5,836 bases of DNA from Candidatus Brocadiaceae bacterium. GTDB lineage: Bacteria; Planctomycetota; Brocadiia; SM23-32. A program made the translations under genes and the position numbers. A model generated the notes under the pieces. That model saw only the letters and a program-made list of their open reading frames with translations. It was not told the DNA's origin and searched no databases. Below, in pieces: positions 1 through 5,836 of this stretch. How positions within the stretch are numbered: the first letter of the stretch is position 1; each line of letters opens with the position of its first letter. The stretch covers positions 1 through 5,836 of the forward strand of contig PUNP01000064.1 of the NCBI GenBank assembly GCA_003551785.1. Reading direction: 5' to 3'.

Positions 1-7
1 ATATAAT

Positions 8-12
8 CTCCT
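8..12 (-). promoter_or_regulatory. Shine-Dalgarno of a gene starting just beyond the left edge
   Basis: Gene-sense AGGAG is followed by the seven bases ATTATAT up to the window edge, so an ideal start codon would be the very next three bases outside. It implies a fifth minus-strand gene. Its product cannot be known from this window. Confidence 0.5.
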
Positions 13-47
13 GTAGATAATAGTAAAAGGTTGAACTGTGATGATGC

Positions 48-103
48 CTGTTTTCAGAGGCTCCTCACTGAAAACAGAACACCGTGCGGCGCAATAACCT
101 GCA
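48..103 (-). repeat. Dispersed two-hairpin repeat, copy A (upstream of an off-window gene)
   Basis: CTGTTTTCAG at 48-57 and CTGAAAACAG at 68-77 form a perfect 10-base inverted repeat with a 10-base spacer. Next to it ACACCG-TG-CGGCGC (79-92) corresponds to the GC hairpin of copy B. In plus-strand RNA this has two A-C mismatches, but in minus-strand RNA the same positions are G-U pairs, so the hairpin survives only in gene-sense RNA. The segment 68-103 matches 3058-3093 at 27 of 36 bases without gaps. It lies about 35 bases before the Shine-Dalgarno at 8-12, a position comparable to copy B before its gene. Confidence 0.65.
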
Positions 104-189
104 TTTCATAAACCAACGACAATGTTTAATGTTCTCCTTCAACTTTGCGGAATGTGAGATTGCGAGAACGAATCGTAATCATCGTTTCC

Positions 190-219
190 ATTTTAACAGC
201 ATTGAGCCGGCAATAACAA
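190..219 (-). promoter_or_regulatory. Weak candidate promoter facing left
   Basis: In gene sense TTGTTA (plus 214-219) is followed after 18 bases by TAAAAT (plus 190-195), four and five matches to the sigma-70 -35 and -10 boxes. Transcription from here would cross repeat copy A and reach the Shine-Dalgarno at 8-12. Matches this good occur by chance in AT-rich gaps, so this is only a candidate. Confidence 0.22.
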
Positions 220-313
220 GTGGAAAGGAGTACTGGCAGCCGGGCCGAAAAGACTACAACAAGTCCGCAGTGAGCCCTTTCAAGTGCTCCGGAGTCCGAA
301 AGTGCTGCGCTCA

Positions 314-385
314 ACCGTGGACGCTTGGTAGCGTCAACTACAAGCCGGTTTTCCGGGCAGGCTTTTTGCGATTGTGATCCACGGT
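314..385 (-). repeat. Nested inverted repeats around the PHP stop codon
   Basis: ACCGTGGA at 314-321 is complementary to TCCACGGT at 378-385, enclosing two small hairpins: AAGCC (342-346) with GGCTT (360-364), and GACGCT-TGGT-AGCGTC (320-335), which begins 3 bases past the stop codon in gene sense. The last overlaps the outer arm by two bases, so not all can form at once. No gene-sense U tract follows, so I do not call an intrinsic terminator; a 3'-end stabilising structure is possible. Confidence 0.3.
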
Positions 386-1450
386 CGCGGCGTTAAAGAA
401 CGGCTGGCTCCAGGCTGTTTTCACGCCACTTTTCAGCTCTATTCTGAAATACTTGAGCCCAGTTTTCATATGCCATTCCATTTCCCTGCCGCAGGAATAT
501 TCCAGCACCTTTCCGCCCGGTCCGATGATGGAAATTCCTTTTGTTCTGCTATCGGCAATAATACGCAAATAGCCCCGCCCCATTTCAACAAGTTCGAAAA
601 GGGGATATGTCGTAGAGTAAAAAGCTCCCTTTTTCATCTGTTCAATGAGCAGATCCTTCGTTATTTTTTTATTTTCAGGCACCTGTACCTGCACCCAGCC
701 CCGGGCGGGACCGGTATAATGCCAGTGGAAATCGTCGGCGGCCACCGCCCATAGCCGTTCTCCTGAACTCAGCAGTTCATCCCATAACCTTACGTTGCGC
801 TCTTCATCCGTGCCGCGACACTCACGCAACCCGTTATAAATTTCGAATGCATGGAGGAACCTGGCGCCACGGTGGAGATTTTCGTGTCCATTCCTATATT
901 CCTGCGGATGGCATCCGATGATAAATCCGTTATTAGCCCGCAAGGCGGCAGCACGCTCTGCATAATCGTCGGACAGTTCGGGGGTTAATTCGTAAGAACC
1001 GATTTCAATAATGTGATCAGAGCCGCCGTTTTCCGAGCCAGGTAAAACCGTAATCCCCGACTCTTCACTCCATTTGTCGATCTGTTCCGGCGGATGCGTA
1101 CGGTTGTGATCGGTGACAGCTATAAAGTCATATCCGAGCAAGCCGTACATCTTCGCTGTTTCGGCCATATCAAGCTCTGGTCCGCAACAGGTATGTGCAT
1201 GCAAACACCCTTTCAGCCAACGACCGGAAGCAGAATAGGGGTTAATGTATTCCTCCCGGGTGCTGCTGCTATACTTAGGGCGATGATCCTGTTTTGTCAC
1301 AAGATGCAGCCAGGGAATGTCGCCGGGGGAAACAGGGGAAAGATCTGGTAGTACACATGAGGAATGAACCGGCTTATTCTCAACGCTCAAGTTCGATGTA
1401 TTATCAGTTATTTTTTGCTTTTTGTTGCTTTTAGTCATAACACAGTGCAT
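338..1450 (-). CDS. PHP-domain metallohydrolase, CehA/McbA-like
   Basis: A 370-residue PHP hydrolase. About 75 N-terminal residues are polar and unconserved-looking, with no signal peptide. The PHP core starts at LKGCLHAHT (H84, H86), followed by AVTDHN (D114, H115), GSE (E140), H146, GCHP (H181), FEIYNG (E203) and the terminal AADDFH (D239/D240, H242), so the metal ligands appear complete. From about 276 a C-terminal beta-rich domain follows (FYSTTYP, ISIIGPGGKVLEY, and YFRIELKSGVKTAWSQPFFN), the arrangement typical of CehA/McbA-like PHP proteins. That family includes esterases and phosphoesterases, so the reaction cannot be fixed. It differs from the 216-residue PHP protein at 3309-3959, which lacks this domain. 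The ATG at 1450-1448 lies 4 bases after the glycosyltransferase stop with no clear Shine-Dalgarno, suggesting coupled translation; Met5 (1438-1436) is an alternative start. The neighbour suggests it acts on the transferase product or a precursor, which is inference. Confidence 0.9.
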   Translation of the reverse strand: MHCVMTKSNKKQKITDNTSNLSVENKPVHSSCVLPDLSPVSPGDIPWLHLVTKQDHRPKYSSSTREEYINPYSASGRWLKGCLHAHTCCGPELDMAETAKMYGLLGYDFIAVTDHNRTHPPEQIDKWSEESGITVLPGSENGGSDHIIEIGSYELTPELSDDYAERAAALRANNGFIIGCHPQEYRNGHENLHRGARFLHAFEIYNGLRECRGTDEERNVRLWDELLSSGERLWAVAADDFHWHYTGPARGWVQVQVPENKKITKDLLIEQMKKGAFYSTTYPLFELVEMGRGYLRIIADSRTKGISIIGPGGKVLEYSCGREMEWHMKTGLKYFRIELKSGVKTAWSQPFFNAATVDHNRKKPARKTGL

Positions 1451-1454
1451 TCAT

Positions 1455-2954
1455 TCAGGTTTTCAGCAGCGAAAAACGTTCAGGGGCCAGAAAACTGTCC
1501 AGTAAACTACGGGAAGAAAGCGAATCTATCGTTCCGGTATCTTCTCTCGCTGAACTGCTGATAATTTTGTAAAGCGAGCTTAAACGCTCGCCGTATTTTT
1601 CAATGGAAAATTCATGAATAACTCTTTTCCTGTTATCTATTACACTCTGCGGGCCAGAGAAACGGAGACCGGCAGGAGATATTTCTTTTTTTAATGATTT
1701 ATCATTGACGACAGCCGTGATCACTACCTTTTGCAAAGTTTCATCCAGCCTGCCAAAATCCACCGTTTTGCCGCCGTTAAGTATAAAGCTTTCGAGGGTG
1801 CGGTTCAAAACCTCCGGTGTGAAATCCCGGCGGTAATTGGCGTAATAACGGCTCATTGTCGATTTCAACAATGTTTTCAGTTTATTTTCGCCGATTAATT
1901 CAAGCGGAACCCGGAGGGTGGAATACAAATGGGCAATATCAATATCACGTGATTCAAAATCACGCGTTATTTCCGGCAGGGTGCGCCCGCATAGAGGTTT
2001 TCCGGCGAGAAAAGGCTCCAGAAAACAGAGTCCGAACCCTTCAGTCACACTGGTGGTGATGATGCTGTTGGCGCCGGCGATGAGCCGTTCAAAATCCGCA
2101 CCCGGCTGTTCACCCAGTTCAAATTCAACAGGAAGTTTAAACTCCTCGGCCAAGGCTACCCATTGCTGATAAACTCGTTGATGGACGGGATTTTTGGGGC
2201 CGCGTGTCAAGCCAAACTGAAAATCGTCTCCTTCCAAAGCCGCCCACAGGAGCACCTCTCCCACGTTCTTGCGACGTATAGCCCTGGTAGGATAAAGGAT
2301 CATGTCAGATTCGGGATTTATCGTTTTATCAAAAAAATCAGCAGTTTCGGCGTTACCGAAGCTGACGGGGTTGGGCAGCAGATGAACATTATGTTCCCCG
2401 GCCCCGGCCTGACGGACAAATTCCGTGTCGCGACTGTTAATCAGGGCATAATGGACATGGTCGGCCCGGGGATAGAGCGGCTTACCAATTTCATTGTCAT
2501 GATTCCCGGTCAGATTTTCCACCAGTGAGTTGTAGAGTTCGGGACGCCCGTCCTCGGCAAAATCATGTATTTGCAGAAGCATCGGGTATCCTTTCTCGGC
2601 CAGCATCCATACGGCGCTCGGCAGCGCCGTATTCTTACCCAATGAATGGTTATGGAAATGCCATATATCCGGAACCGCCCCCAATAAATTCCTGGCGGTC
2701 TCCATCAATTTACCGACAATCTTTGCGTCAAGTCCCGGGCCGGGATTATCCGAGTATTGCAGTTCCGAAACAACCCCGATGGGAGTGTTTCCCCATATAT
2801 CGGCACTGTTTTCCGATTCAAATGCTTGACCAGTAATGATAGCCGGCTGGATATCGGCGCCCTTCAGCGCCTCAAGCGTATTGTCGATAACGCGACGCAC
2901 GCCCCCCGTACGCAGGTGATAATGGACAATGGCTATTTTCAATTTATCTGTCAC
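1455..2954 (-). CDS. GT-B glycosyltransferase, family 4 type
   Basis: A 499-residue cytoplasmic glycosyltransferase expected to move a sugar from a nucleotide-sugar to an unknown acceptor. The first Rossmann half opens with KIAIVHYHLRTGGVRR (residues 6-21, glycine turn at 17-18). HFHNHSLGKN at 99-108 and QIHDF at 128-132 follow. The donor-binding half starts near YPTRAIRRKN (221-230), and the retaining GT4 EX7E motif is E305/E313 in TEGFGLCFLE, followed by AGKPLCGRTLPEIT. About 100 residues, roughly 340-440, separate this from a terminal helix (RVIHEFSIEKYGERLSSLY), longer than in a minimal GT4 enzyme. The start is GTG: an in-frame TAA at 2975-2973 rules out a longer protein, and the family motif begins at residue 6. 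Only a weak GGA lies 9 bases upstream, so translation may be modest. There is no signal peptide or membrane segment. The PHP hydrolase gene follows after 4 bases, implying one transcript. Substrates are unknown. Confidence 0.92.
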   Translation of the reverse strand: MTDKLKIAIVHYHLRTGGVRRVIDNTLEALKGADIQPAIITGQAFESENSADIWGNTPIGVVSELQYSDNPGPGLDAKIVGKLMETARNLLGAVPDIWHFHNHSLGKNTALPSAVWMLAEKGYPMLLQIHDFAEDGRPELYNSLVENLTGNHDNEIGKPLYPRADHVHYALINSRDTEFVRQAGAGEHNVHLLPNPVSFGNAETADFFDKTINPESDMILYPTRAIRRKNVGEVLLWAALEGDDFQFGLTRGPKNPVHQRVYQQWVALAEEFKLPVEFELGEQPGADFERLIAGANSIITTSVTEGFGLCFLEPFLAGKPLCGRTLPEITRDFESRDIDIAHLYSTLRVPLELIGENKLKTLLKSTMSRYYANYRRDFTPEVLNRTLESFILNGGKTVDFGRLDETLQKVVITAVVNDKSLKKEISPAGLRFSGPQSVIDNRKRVIHEFSIEKYGERLSSLYKIISSSAREDTGTIDSLSSRSLLDSFLAPERFSLLKT

Positions 2955-3036
2955 GATAATTATTCCATTTTTTTAGAGTAATTTTAATCGCATATTGGTA
3001 TGATGTGCTTTTCGGCCAAGCCACAATAAGTGACTA

Positions 3037-3093
3037 CTTGATTTCACAGACTTCGCTCTGAAATCAGGGCGCCGTTCGGCGCAGTACATTGCA
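3037..3093 (-). repeat. Dispersed two-hairpin repeat, copy B (upstream of the glycosyltransferase)
   Basis: Two adjacent palindromes. The first pairs CTTGATTTCA (3037-3046) with TGAAATCAGG (3059-3068), eight Watson-Crick pairs plus an outer G-T and C-G, around a 12-base loop. The second is the GC-rich hairpin GCGCCG-TT-CGGCGC at 3069-3082. The part 3058-3093 aligns without gaps to 68-103 at the left of the window, with 27 of 36 bases identical. The element ends about 80 bases before the GTG at 2954 and has no U tract, so it does not look like an intrinsic terminator. It could be a leader RNA structure, a transcript-processing site, or a REP-like or miniature mobile element. Confidence 0.65.
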
Positions 3094-3167
3094 AAATCAA
3101 AAAAAACGGGCAATAAGGATTTTTATTTCTCTTGTCATTTTGAATTTGATATTTCCGTTCCTTGGGC

Positions 3168-3198
3168 ATTGGATATTGATAATTGGATATTGGATATT
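3168..3198. repeat. Short direct repeat ATTGGATATT, three copies
   Basis: Exact ATTGGATATT occurs at 3168-3177, 3182-3191 and 3189-3198, the last two overlapping by three bases. A degenerate relative, AATTTGATATT, lies just upstream at 3143-3153. The units are too short and too irregular for CRISPR. This looks like low-complexity intergenic repeat DNA; no function is evident. Confidence 0.7.
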
Positions 3199-3209
3199 TG
3201 TCTTTTTTC

Positions 3210-3243
3210 TTCGTACATCCTCAATTTTTTAACGATGTACGGA
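3210..3243. repeat. Inverted repeat CGTACATC / GATGTACG
   Basis: CGTACATC at 3212-3219 is matched perfectly by GATGTACG at 3234-3241 across a 14-base AT-rich spacer. One G-T pair and one T-A pair extend the stem to 10. It is not an intrinsic terminator on either strand, because the T-rich tract precedes the stem on the plus strand and so reads as A after it on the minus strand. It could be a protein-binding operator or part of an intergenic repeat. Function is unknown. Confidence 0.55.
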
Positions 3244-3308
3244 ATCTAAGCGCATAACCACGGACATCGATTCGAATATCGTGGCAAACTCCTGCAGGAA
3301 TGTCTGTT

Positions 3309-3959
3309 TCACTGTCGGCGGTCAAATATCTTTCGGGTGCTTTCCATGACCTTTTCCGCTTGCGCTTTATCCAGTCCGGCTCCGATCAGGACATCCATGG
3401 CATGCTGCAAGCCCGGGTAATCGCCCGGCGCATGGCCATCGGAGCCGAAGGACATGGGAGAATGGTTTTTAACGGCTAACTTAGCAACATGCCCATTACT
3501 CAATGAATGCCCTTTCCTTACAGTTATTTCCAGTCGAACACCATTCTGTGCGGCAATTTTAACTTCATCTTCGGTGATCAGGCCGGGGTGTGCCAAAACA
3601 TCAATATCAGCCTTGAGAGCCGCTTTATTGGTCCCGGGCGCTACAGGTTCCACCAAAGTTTCTCCATGAACTAAAACGATTCCGGCACCGTACTTGCGCG
3701 CTTTCCGCGCTAAGTCGCCGATCTGTTTGGGGGGCACATGCGTCAATTCGCAGCCGGCAATAATTTCTAAATCGCCGAAACAACCTTTGGACTCACGGCA
3801 GAACTCCACAATCCCGGGGACTGTAAAAGCGATATTTGAACTGTCGCAGTGATCACTGATAACCAGTCCCTTATATCCCATAACCTGGCAGCGTCGGGCC
3901 AGTTCCGACGGGCCCAGCACGCCGTCGCTAAAATAGCTGTGCGTATGTAAATCATACAT
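3309..3959 (-). CDS. PHP-domain metal-dependent phosphoesterase (histidinol-phosphatase-like domain)
   Basis: A 216-residue, single-domain PHP protein, probably a cytoplasmic phosphoesterase using two or three metal ions. The start is firm because the metal motif begins at once: H5-T-H7, then D12, and SDH with D36/H37. Further likely ligands are E71 and H74 (CELTH), H98 (VHGE), H124 (AHPG), E144 and H151 (EITVRKGHS), and the terminal D174/H176 in SDGH. This is the full PHP set with nothing missing. The VHGETLVEPVAPGTN and KGHSLSNGHV stretches match, from memory, a family usually named 'histidinol phosphate phosphatase domain-containing protein'. That name reflects fold similarity; no histidine biosynthesis gene is present, and the true substrate is unknown. 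No signal peptide or membrane segment is seen. The ATG shares one base with the clpB TAA (TAATG), so it is probably expressed with the chaperone. A role in nucleotide, sugar-phosphate or other phosphoester turnover is equally possible. Confidence 0.9.
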   Translation of the reverse strand: MYDLHTHSYFSDGVLGPSELARRCQVMGYKGLVISDHCDSSNIAFTVPGIVEFCRESKGCFGDLEIIAGCELTHVPPKQIGDLARKARKYGAGIVLVHGETLVEPVAPGTNKAALKADIDVLAHPGLITEDEVKIAAQNGVRLEITVRKGHSLSNGHVAKLAVKNHSPMSFGSDGHAPGDYPGLQHAMDVLIGAGLDKAQAEKVMESTRKIFDRRQ

Positions 3960-5836
3960 TATTCTTCCTCGGTATTTATATAAATTTCCCCACCTTCCGC
4001 ATCAACAAGCACCTTCGTTCCGTCTTCAAACTGTCCCCCCAGCAGATATTTTGCGAGCGGATTCTCGATAGTCTGCTGGATAGTTCTCCTGAGCGGCCGG
4101 GCGCCGTATACAGGATCATATCCCAACTCTGCAATTAATTCTTTAGCCTCTTCGGTAATCTCAATGGCAAGATTCTGTTCCCGGAGGCGATCGGAAAGGT
4201 ATCCAAGCTGAATATCGGCAATATCGGTCATGAGTTCTTTAGAGAGCGCATTGAATACGATGATTTCATCGATTCGGTTCAGGAACTCAGGCCGGAACTC
4301 ATCGCGCAGGGCCTGGCGGACTTTCGTTTCCATTTCCTCTCTGTCACCGCTTCCGGTCAGGTTTTGAATCCAATCGCTTCCGATATTGGATGTCATAACC
4401 AGGATAGTATTTTTAAAATCGACAGTACGCCCTTTCCCGTCGGTCATTCTTCCGTCGTCGAGAACCTGAAGTAAAGAATTAAAAACATCGCGATGGGCCT
4501 TTTCGATTTCATCGAACAGTATGACGGAGTAGGGCCTTCTGCGCACGGCTTCGGTGAGCCTGCCGCCCTCTTCATACCCGACATACCCGGGCGGCGCACC
4601 GATCAGGCGTGCTACCGAGTGCTGTTCCATGAACTCGCTCATATCCAAACGGATCATAGCGTCTTCATCGTCAAACAGGAATTGGGCGAGTGTTTTACAC
4701 AGTTCGGTTTTCCCTACGCCGGTCGGGCCGAGGAAAATGAACGAGCCGAGCGGCCTGTCGGGGGCCTGCAATCCGGCGCGTGCCCGCCTTACCGTATCGG
4801 AGACCGCGCTGACGGCCTCTTCCTGGCCGATCACTCGCTTACGCAGCACGTCTTCCATGCGCAGGAGCTTCTCCTTTTCGCTCTCCAGCATACGCTGTAC
4901 GGGGATGCCGGTCCAGTTCGAGACGACTTCCGCTATATCTTCGGACTCGACATCTTCTTTCAGCAGCTGGCTTTCCTCCTGGATTTCTTTGAGTTTTCTT
5001 TGCTTTTCACTGACTTGGTCCTGAATTTGGCGCAGTTTACCATAGCGTATCTGGCTGACTTTTTCCAAATCGCCTTCGCGTTCGGCGGTGTGCTCCTCAG
5101 CGCGTGCTCTGTCAAGCTCCCGATTCAGCTCCCTGATCTCGGCAATGATGTCCTTTTCGTTCTGCCACTGAGCGGAGAGCGCGCTTTCAGTATCTTTGAG
5201 GTCGGCGAGCATTTTATTGACTTTATCAAGGCGTTCTTTTGAGGCTTTATCTTTTTCTTTACGCAGCGCTTCTTTCTCGACCTGGAGCTGCGTGATACGG
5301 CGGCGCACCTGGTCGAGTTCTTCAGGCAGGCTGTCTATTTCCATGCGCAATTTTGATGCGGCTTCATCCACCAGGTCGATCGCCTTATCCGGCAGGAATC
5401 TGTCAGTGATATAACGGTGGCTGAGTTTTGCCGCGGCGACCAGTGCGCTGTCGGATATTCGCACACCGTGATGCACCTGATATTTTTCTTTAAGGCCGCG
5501 CAATATAGCGACGGTATCCTCGACGTCCGGCTCATCGATTTTTACAATCTGGAACCGCCGTTCAAGCGCGGCATCATTTTCGATATACTTTCTGTATTCA
5601 TCAAGGGTGGTGGCGCCCACACAATGGAGTTCACCGCGCGCCAGGGCGGGTTTCAGCATATTGCTTGCGTCCACAGCCCCTTCAGCGGCCCCGGCACCGA
5701 CGACCGTATGCAGTTCGTCGATGAACAGGATGATCTTACCCTCCTGCTGCTCGATTTCTTTCAGCACAGCTTTAAGACGGTCTTCAAATTCGCCCCTGTA
5801 CTTTGCGCCGGCGACCAGCGCCCCCATATCGAGAGC
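3959..5836 (-). CDS. clpB: ATP-dependent chaperone ClpB (3' part; N-terminus outside the window)
   Basis: This is the C-terminal 625 residues of ClpB, the hexameric AAA+ disaggregase that threads aggregated proteins through its pore together with the DnaK system in the cytoplasm. The frame is open to the right edge (first codons Ala-Leu-Asp-Met), so roughly 245 residues, the N-domain and Walker A of the first ATPase domain, are missing compared with the usual 860 or so. Counting from the first visible codon: pore loop AKYRG at 11-15, Walker B of domain 1 with D40/E41 in IDELHT, arginine pair R93/R94, a charged coiled-coil middle domain at about 160-305, WTGIPV at 308-313, Walker A of domain 2 GPTGVGKT at 370-377, pore loop GYVG at 417-420, Walker B with D442/E443, sensor N484, arginine finger R521 and sensor-2 GARPLRR at 578-584. 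All key residues visible are intact. The middle domain marks it as ClpB rather than ClpA or ClpC. Its stop overlaps the next gene's start. Promoter and heat-shock control sites cannot be seen. Confidence 0.97.
   Translation of the reverse strand, partial: ALDMGALVAGAKYRGEFEDRLKAVLKEIEQQEGKIILFIDELHTVVGAGAAEGAVDASNMLKPALARGELHCVGATTLDEYRKYIENDAALERRFQIVKIDEPDVEDTVAILRGLKEKYQVHHGVRISDSALVAAAKLSHRYITDRFLPDKAIDLVDEAASKLRMEIDSLPEELDQVRRRITQLQVEKEALRKEKDKASKERLDKVNKMLADLKDTESALSAQWQNEKDIIAEIRELNRELDRARAEEHTAEREGDLEKVSQIRYGKLRQIQDQVSEKQRKLKEIQEESQLLKEDVESEDIAEVVSNWTGIPVQRMLESEKEKLLRMEDVLRKRVIGQEEAVSAVSDTVRRARAGLQAPDRPLGSFIFLGPTGVGKTELCKTLAQFLFDDEDAMIRLDMSEFMEQHSVARLIGAPPGYVGYEEGGRLTEAVRRRPYSVILFDEIEKAHRDVFNSLLQVLDDGRMTDGKGRTVDFKNTILVMTSNIGSDWIQNLTGSGDREEMETKVRQALRDEFRPEFLNRIDEIIVFNALSKELMTDIADIQLGYLSDRLREQNLAIEITEEAKELIAELGYDPVYGARPLRRTIQQTIENPLAKYLLGGQFEDGTKVLVDAEGGEIYINTEEE
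3965..3970 (-). promoter_or_regulatory. Ribosome binding site for the small PHP gene
   Basis: The gene-sense sequence GAGGAA lies inside the last codons of clpB, 5 bases before the ATG at 3959-3957. It is the clearest Shine-Dalgarno match at a start inside the window. It supports both the chosen start and translation of the PHP gene coupled to clpB. Confidence 0.75.

Larger units (their letters stand above)
1..337. other. Non-coding region left of the PHP gene
   Basis: A 337-base stretch downstream of the last complete gene. Open frames in it are short, start with rare codons, lack credible ribosome sites and match no family I recognise. It contains a hairpin right after the PHP stop, a weak minus-strand promoter candidate (190-219), copy A of the dispersed two-hairpin repeat (48-103) and a strong minus-strand Shine-Dalgarno at the left edge. 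It reads best as the gap and leader before another minus-strand gene. A decayed gene cannot be excluded for about 110-300, where I see no known motif. Confidence 0.65.
2955..3308. other. Non-coding gap between the two gene pairs
   Basis: A 354-base stretch without a credible gene. From right to left it holds a weak long-range inverted repeat just after the PHP stop (CGGACAT at 3261-3267 with ATGTCTG at 3300-3306, one G-T pair), an 8-base perfect inverted repeat around 3212-3241, a cluster of ATTGGATATT direct repeats at 3168-3198, a run of eight A at 3099-3106, the two-hairpin dispersed repeat at 3037-3093, and an AT-rich leader before the GTG start at 2954. I find no hairpin followed by a gene-sense U tract, so transcription from clpB could continue into the glycosyltransferase. 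I also find no convincing -35/-10 pair, so an independent promoter is neither shown nor excluded. Confidence 0.8.

Noticed and set aside
126..314. A 62-codon minus-strand open frame after the PHP stop, and an AAGGAG at 134-139 that could serve a 22-codon TTG frame
   Set aside because: The first uses a TTG start without a good ribosome site and has no recognisable motif. The second has an 11-base spacer, a TTG start and runs into repeat copy A. Neither is supportable as a gene.
1..337. tRNA or other known structural RNA in the non-coding regions
   Set aside because: No cloverleaf, T-loop consensus or CCA end was found in either gap.
342..367. AAGCC/GGCTT hairpin followed by TTT on the plus strand as a terminator
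   Set aside because: The stem is only five pairs with a 13-base loop, the T tract is short, and no plus-strand gene precedes it.
84..377. A 97-codon plus-strand open frame in the left non-coding region
   Set aside because: It starts with GTG inside the repeat, has no ribosome site, has an unnatural composition rich in Cys, Arg and Asn, and runs into the end of the PHP gene.
374..754. A 126-codon plus-strand open frame opposite the larger PHP gene
   Set aside because: It is antisense to the conserved C-terminal domain of a convincing gene and resembles no known protein.
3099..3106. Run of eight A as the U tract of a minus-strand terminator
   Set aside because: No stem lies just upstream in gene sense (3107-3140); the nearby hairpins are on the downstream side.
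3168..3198. CRISPR array
   Set aside because: The repeats are 10 bases long, overlap in part, and have no regular spacers; no cas gene is present.
4493..5242. A 249-codon open frame on the plus strand opposite clpB
   Set aside because: It is antisense to the conserved middle and second ATPase regions of ClpB, has no recognisable domain, and arises from the codon bias of the coiled coil.

Overview
This is a 5.8 kb bacterial window in which every recognisable gene lies on the minus strand, so it is read from right to left. Base composition is mixed, near half G+C by eye. The ClpB fragment is of ordinary bacterial type. The small PHP protein belongs to a family I associate with Desulfobacterota, Planctomycetota and Kiritimatiellota/Lentisphaerota-like bacteria. 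I cannot place the organism more precisely, and this taxonomic remark is inference only.

Layout from right to left. (1) 5836-3959 is the 3' two thirds of clpB, the disaggregase chaperone; its N-terminus lies outside the window. (2) 3959-3309 is a 216-residue PHP-family metal-dependent phosphoesterase. Its ATG overlaps the clpB stop in a TAATG junction and it has a good ribosome binding site inside clpB, so the two are almost certainly co-transcribed. (3) 3308-2955 is a 354-base non-coding gap with three kinds of repeat structure and no convincing intrinsic terminator. (4) 2954-1455 is a GT-B glycosyltransferase of the family 4 type, starting with GTG. (5) 1450-338 is a second, unrelated-looking PHP hydrolase of the CehA/McbA-like kind, 4 bases after the glycosyltransferase stop. 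(6) 337-1 is non-coding and ends with a Shine-Dalgarno sequence whose start codon would lie just past the left edge.

Functionally there are two pairs: chaperone plus small PHP phosphoesterase, and glycosyltransferase plus larger PHP hydrolase. The second pair could be a two-step synthesis in which the transferase forms a glycoside and the hydrolase trims or dephosphorylates it, but neither substrate is visible from sequence.

The most interesting non-coding signal is a dispersed repeat of about 60 bases. It occurs once in each non-coding gap, in the same orientation, upstream of a minus-strand gene each time. Each copy can form two adjacent hairpins. Differences between the copies partly preserve base pairing, and in the GC hairpin they do so as G-U pairs only in the minus-strand (gene-sense) RNA. 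Nothing in the window amounts to a clear new defence or mobile system.
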